From an uncultured Ectothiorhodospiraceae bacterium (lineage in GTDB: Bacteria; Pseudomonadota; Gammaproteobacteria; UBA9214), in the NCBI GenBank assembly GCA_947258945.1, contig CAMYKJ010000128.1, positions 1 to 7,178 of the forward strand: 7,178 bases of DNA. The letters run 5' to 3'. The first letter of the stretch is position 1, and each line of letters begins with the position of its first letter. The position numbers and the translations under genes were made by a program. Shown in pieces: positions 6,245 through 7,178 of the stretch. Below the pieces are notes generated by a model, which was not told where the DNA came from, did no database searches, and saw only the letters and a program-made list of their open reading frames with translations.

Positions 6245-6987
6245 AAGTACTCATCGTCGATGACGAGGCGCCGGCACGGACACGCCTTGAAGGCATGGTC
6301 GGTGATCTGGACAGCTGCACGGTGTGCGGGCTGGCGGCGAACGGCAGCGAGGCGGTCGAGCTGGCATCGGCACACCAGCCGGAGGTCGTGCTGATGGATA
6401 TCCGCATGCCGGGTATGGACGGCCTGGAGGCCGCGCATCACCTGCAGGCCATGGAACAGCCGCCGGCGATCATCTTTACCACGGCCTATAACGACTATGC
6501 CCTGCAGGCCTTCGATATGCACGCCGTCGATTACCTGCTGAAGCCGGTGCGCCAGGAGCGTCTGATCGAGGCACTGCTGCATGCACGGCGCATGACGCGC
6601 GTGCAGATTGCCGCGCTGGACGAGGCGGATGAAGATCACGACGCGCGTGACCGGATCTGCGCGCGCGTTCGCGGCAGCCTGCAGCTGATACCGGTTGAGG
6701 ATATTCGTTACTTCCAGGCAGACCAGAAATACGTCACCGTGTGCACGGCGGATCTGAGCGTGCTGATCGAGGAAACCCTGAAGGCACTGGAAGACGAGTT
6801 TGCCGACAGCTTTGTGCGCATCCACCGCAATGCACTGGTCGCACGCCGTTATATCACCGGCATGGAGAAGGATGACGAGGGGCGCATGCGGGTATGTCTT
6901 GCCGATGTTGACAACACACTGGAAGTCAGCCGGCGCCACACCGCGCTGATCCGCAAGCTGGTCAAGGCGCTCGAAAAGAAGGGATAA
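6241..6987 (+). CDS. algR: LytTR-family response regulator AlgR
   Basis: DNA-binding response regulator, partner of AlgZ. Its 248 residues match Pseudomonas AlgR in size. The receiver domain (about 1-120) has the acidic pair D7-D8, phospho-acceptor D53 in VVLMDIRMPGMDG, T80-T81 in FTTAYNDYAL and K101 in LLKPV, so it is complete. The LytTR DNA-binding domain (about 138-245) has LIPVEDIRYFQADQKYVTV, SFVRIHRNALVARRYI and VSRRHTALIRKLVK. The ATG at 6241 overlaps the algZ stop by 4 bp, so the two are one operon with coupled translation. In Pseudomonas hemC follows; here a convergent gene follows instead. Its regulon in this organism cannot be told from the window. Confidence 0.95.
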   Translation: MKVLIVDDEAPARTRLEGMVGDLDSCTVCGLAANGSEAVELASAHQPEVVLMDIRMPGMDGLEAAHHLQAMEQPPAIIFTTAYNDYALQAFDMHAVDYLLKPVRQERLIEALLHARRMTRVQIAALDEADEDHDARDRICARVRGSLQLIPVEDIRYFQADQKYVTVCTADLSVLIEETLKALEDEFADSFVRIHRNALVARRYITGMEKDDEGRMRVCLADVDNTLEVSRRHTALIRKLVKALEKKG

Positions 6988-7027
6988 AACCGCCCACCCC
7001 GCCCGGTCCGGGCGCACACCAGCGCGG

Positions 7028-7178
7028 CTAGCGCGGGCGATTTTCCAGACAGGATGCCGGCCACAGCGAAGCATCAACCCCGCGTACTTTCATCAGTGCG
7101 GTCTCGATGCAGTCGTCGAGATAACCGCCGAACAGTTCCGGTGTGTTGATGCCCAGCATGCGGTCGGTCAGTTCCGTA
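7028..7178 (-). CDS. unrecognised protein, C-terminal 49 residues only
   Basis: A minus-strand frame is open from the window edge to a TAG at 7028-7030. It reads TELTDRMLGINTPELFGGYL, then DDCIETALMKVRGVDASLWP, then ASCLENRPR. The codons look like those of neighbouring genes (G/C at third positions), and the sequence is protein-like with mixed hydrophobic and charged residues. It is convergent with algR, whose stop lies 40 bp away. I do not recognise the family and assign no function. Confidence 0.6.
   Translation of the reverse strand, partial: TELTDRMLGINTPELFGGYLDDCIETALMKVRGVDASLWPASCLENRPR

Noticed and set aside
7000..7014. Intrinsic terminator after algR (stem cgcccg/cgggcg, loop of 3)
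   Set aside because: The stem is real, but no T-run follows it on the plus strand, and on the minus strand the T-run is about 9 nt away; it cannot be called a factor-independent terminator.
6202..7077. Minus-strand open frame of 291 codons opposite algR
   Set aside because: Antisense shadow of algR; it also covers the 3' end of the convergent gene in a different frame and has no recognisable domain.

Overview
The window looks like a piece of a gammaproteobacterial chromosome. It is GC-rich (roughly 60% by eye). Its core genes and their order recall the Pseudomonas region that carries lptM(lppL)-lysA and, some genes away, argH divergent from algZ(fimS)-algR. There are no RNA genes, phage genes or transposase genes, and no gap longer than about 265 bases. 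The genus cannot be fixed from the sequence.

Left part (1-1925): a minus-strand lptM-lysA pair (small outer-membrane lipoprotein, then diaminopimelate decarboxylase, whose C-terminus runs off the window) is divergent from a plus-strand alpha/beta-hydrolase carboxylesterase. An 18-bp direct repeat links the end of lptM with the start of lysA. Each divergent gene has a TATACT box; the one for the esterase lies so close to its ATG that the mRNA may be leaderless.

Middle (1926-3481): a REPIN-type paired REP palindrome fills the convergent gap after the esterase. Next, on the minus strand, comes a 17-kDa-antigen-like glycine-zipper envelope protein gene. It has a good ribosome binding site and signal sequence but an apparent frameshift just after the signal sequence. 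It is followed by a PAS protein with a degenerate GGDEF domain, probably a sensor or effector without cyclase activity.

Right part (3482-7178): argH (argininosuccinate lyase, last step of arginine synthesis) on the minus strand is divergent from an algZ-algR two-component operon (membrane LytS-type histidine kinase plus LytTR response regulator, overlapping by 4 bp). The argH-algZ gap is filled by a nested set of related short inverted repeats (A'-A-B-C) that reaches into the promoter of argH and nearly to the start codon of algZ. algZ itself contains a perfect 27-bp tandem duplication in its ATP-binding domain. After algR comes the 3' end of an unrecognised convergent gene rather than hemC.

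The window holds mostly housekeeping and regulatory genes. I found no new multi-gene system. The items most worth a second look are the algZ duplication, the repeat cluster between argH and algZ, and the frameshifted envelope gene.
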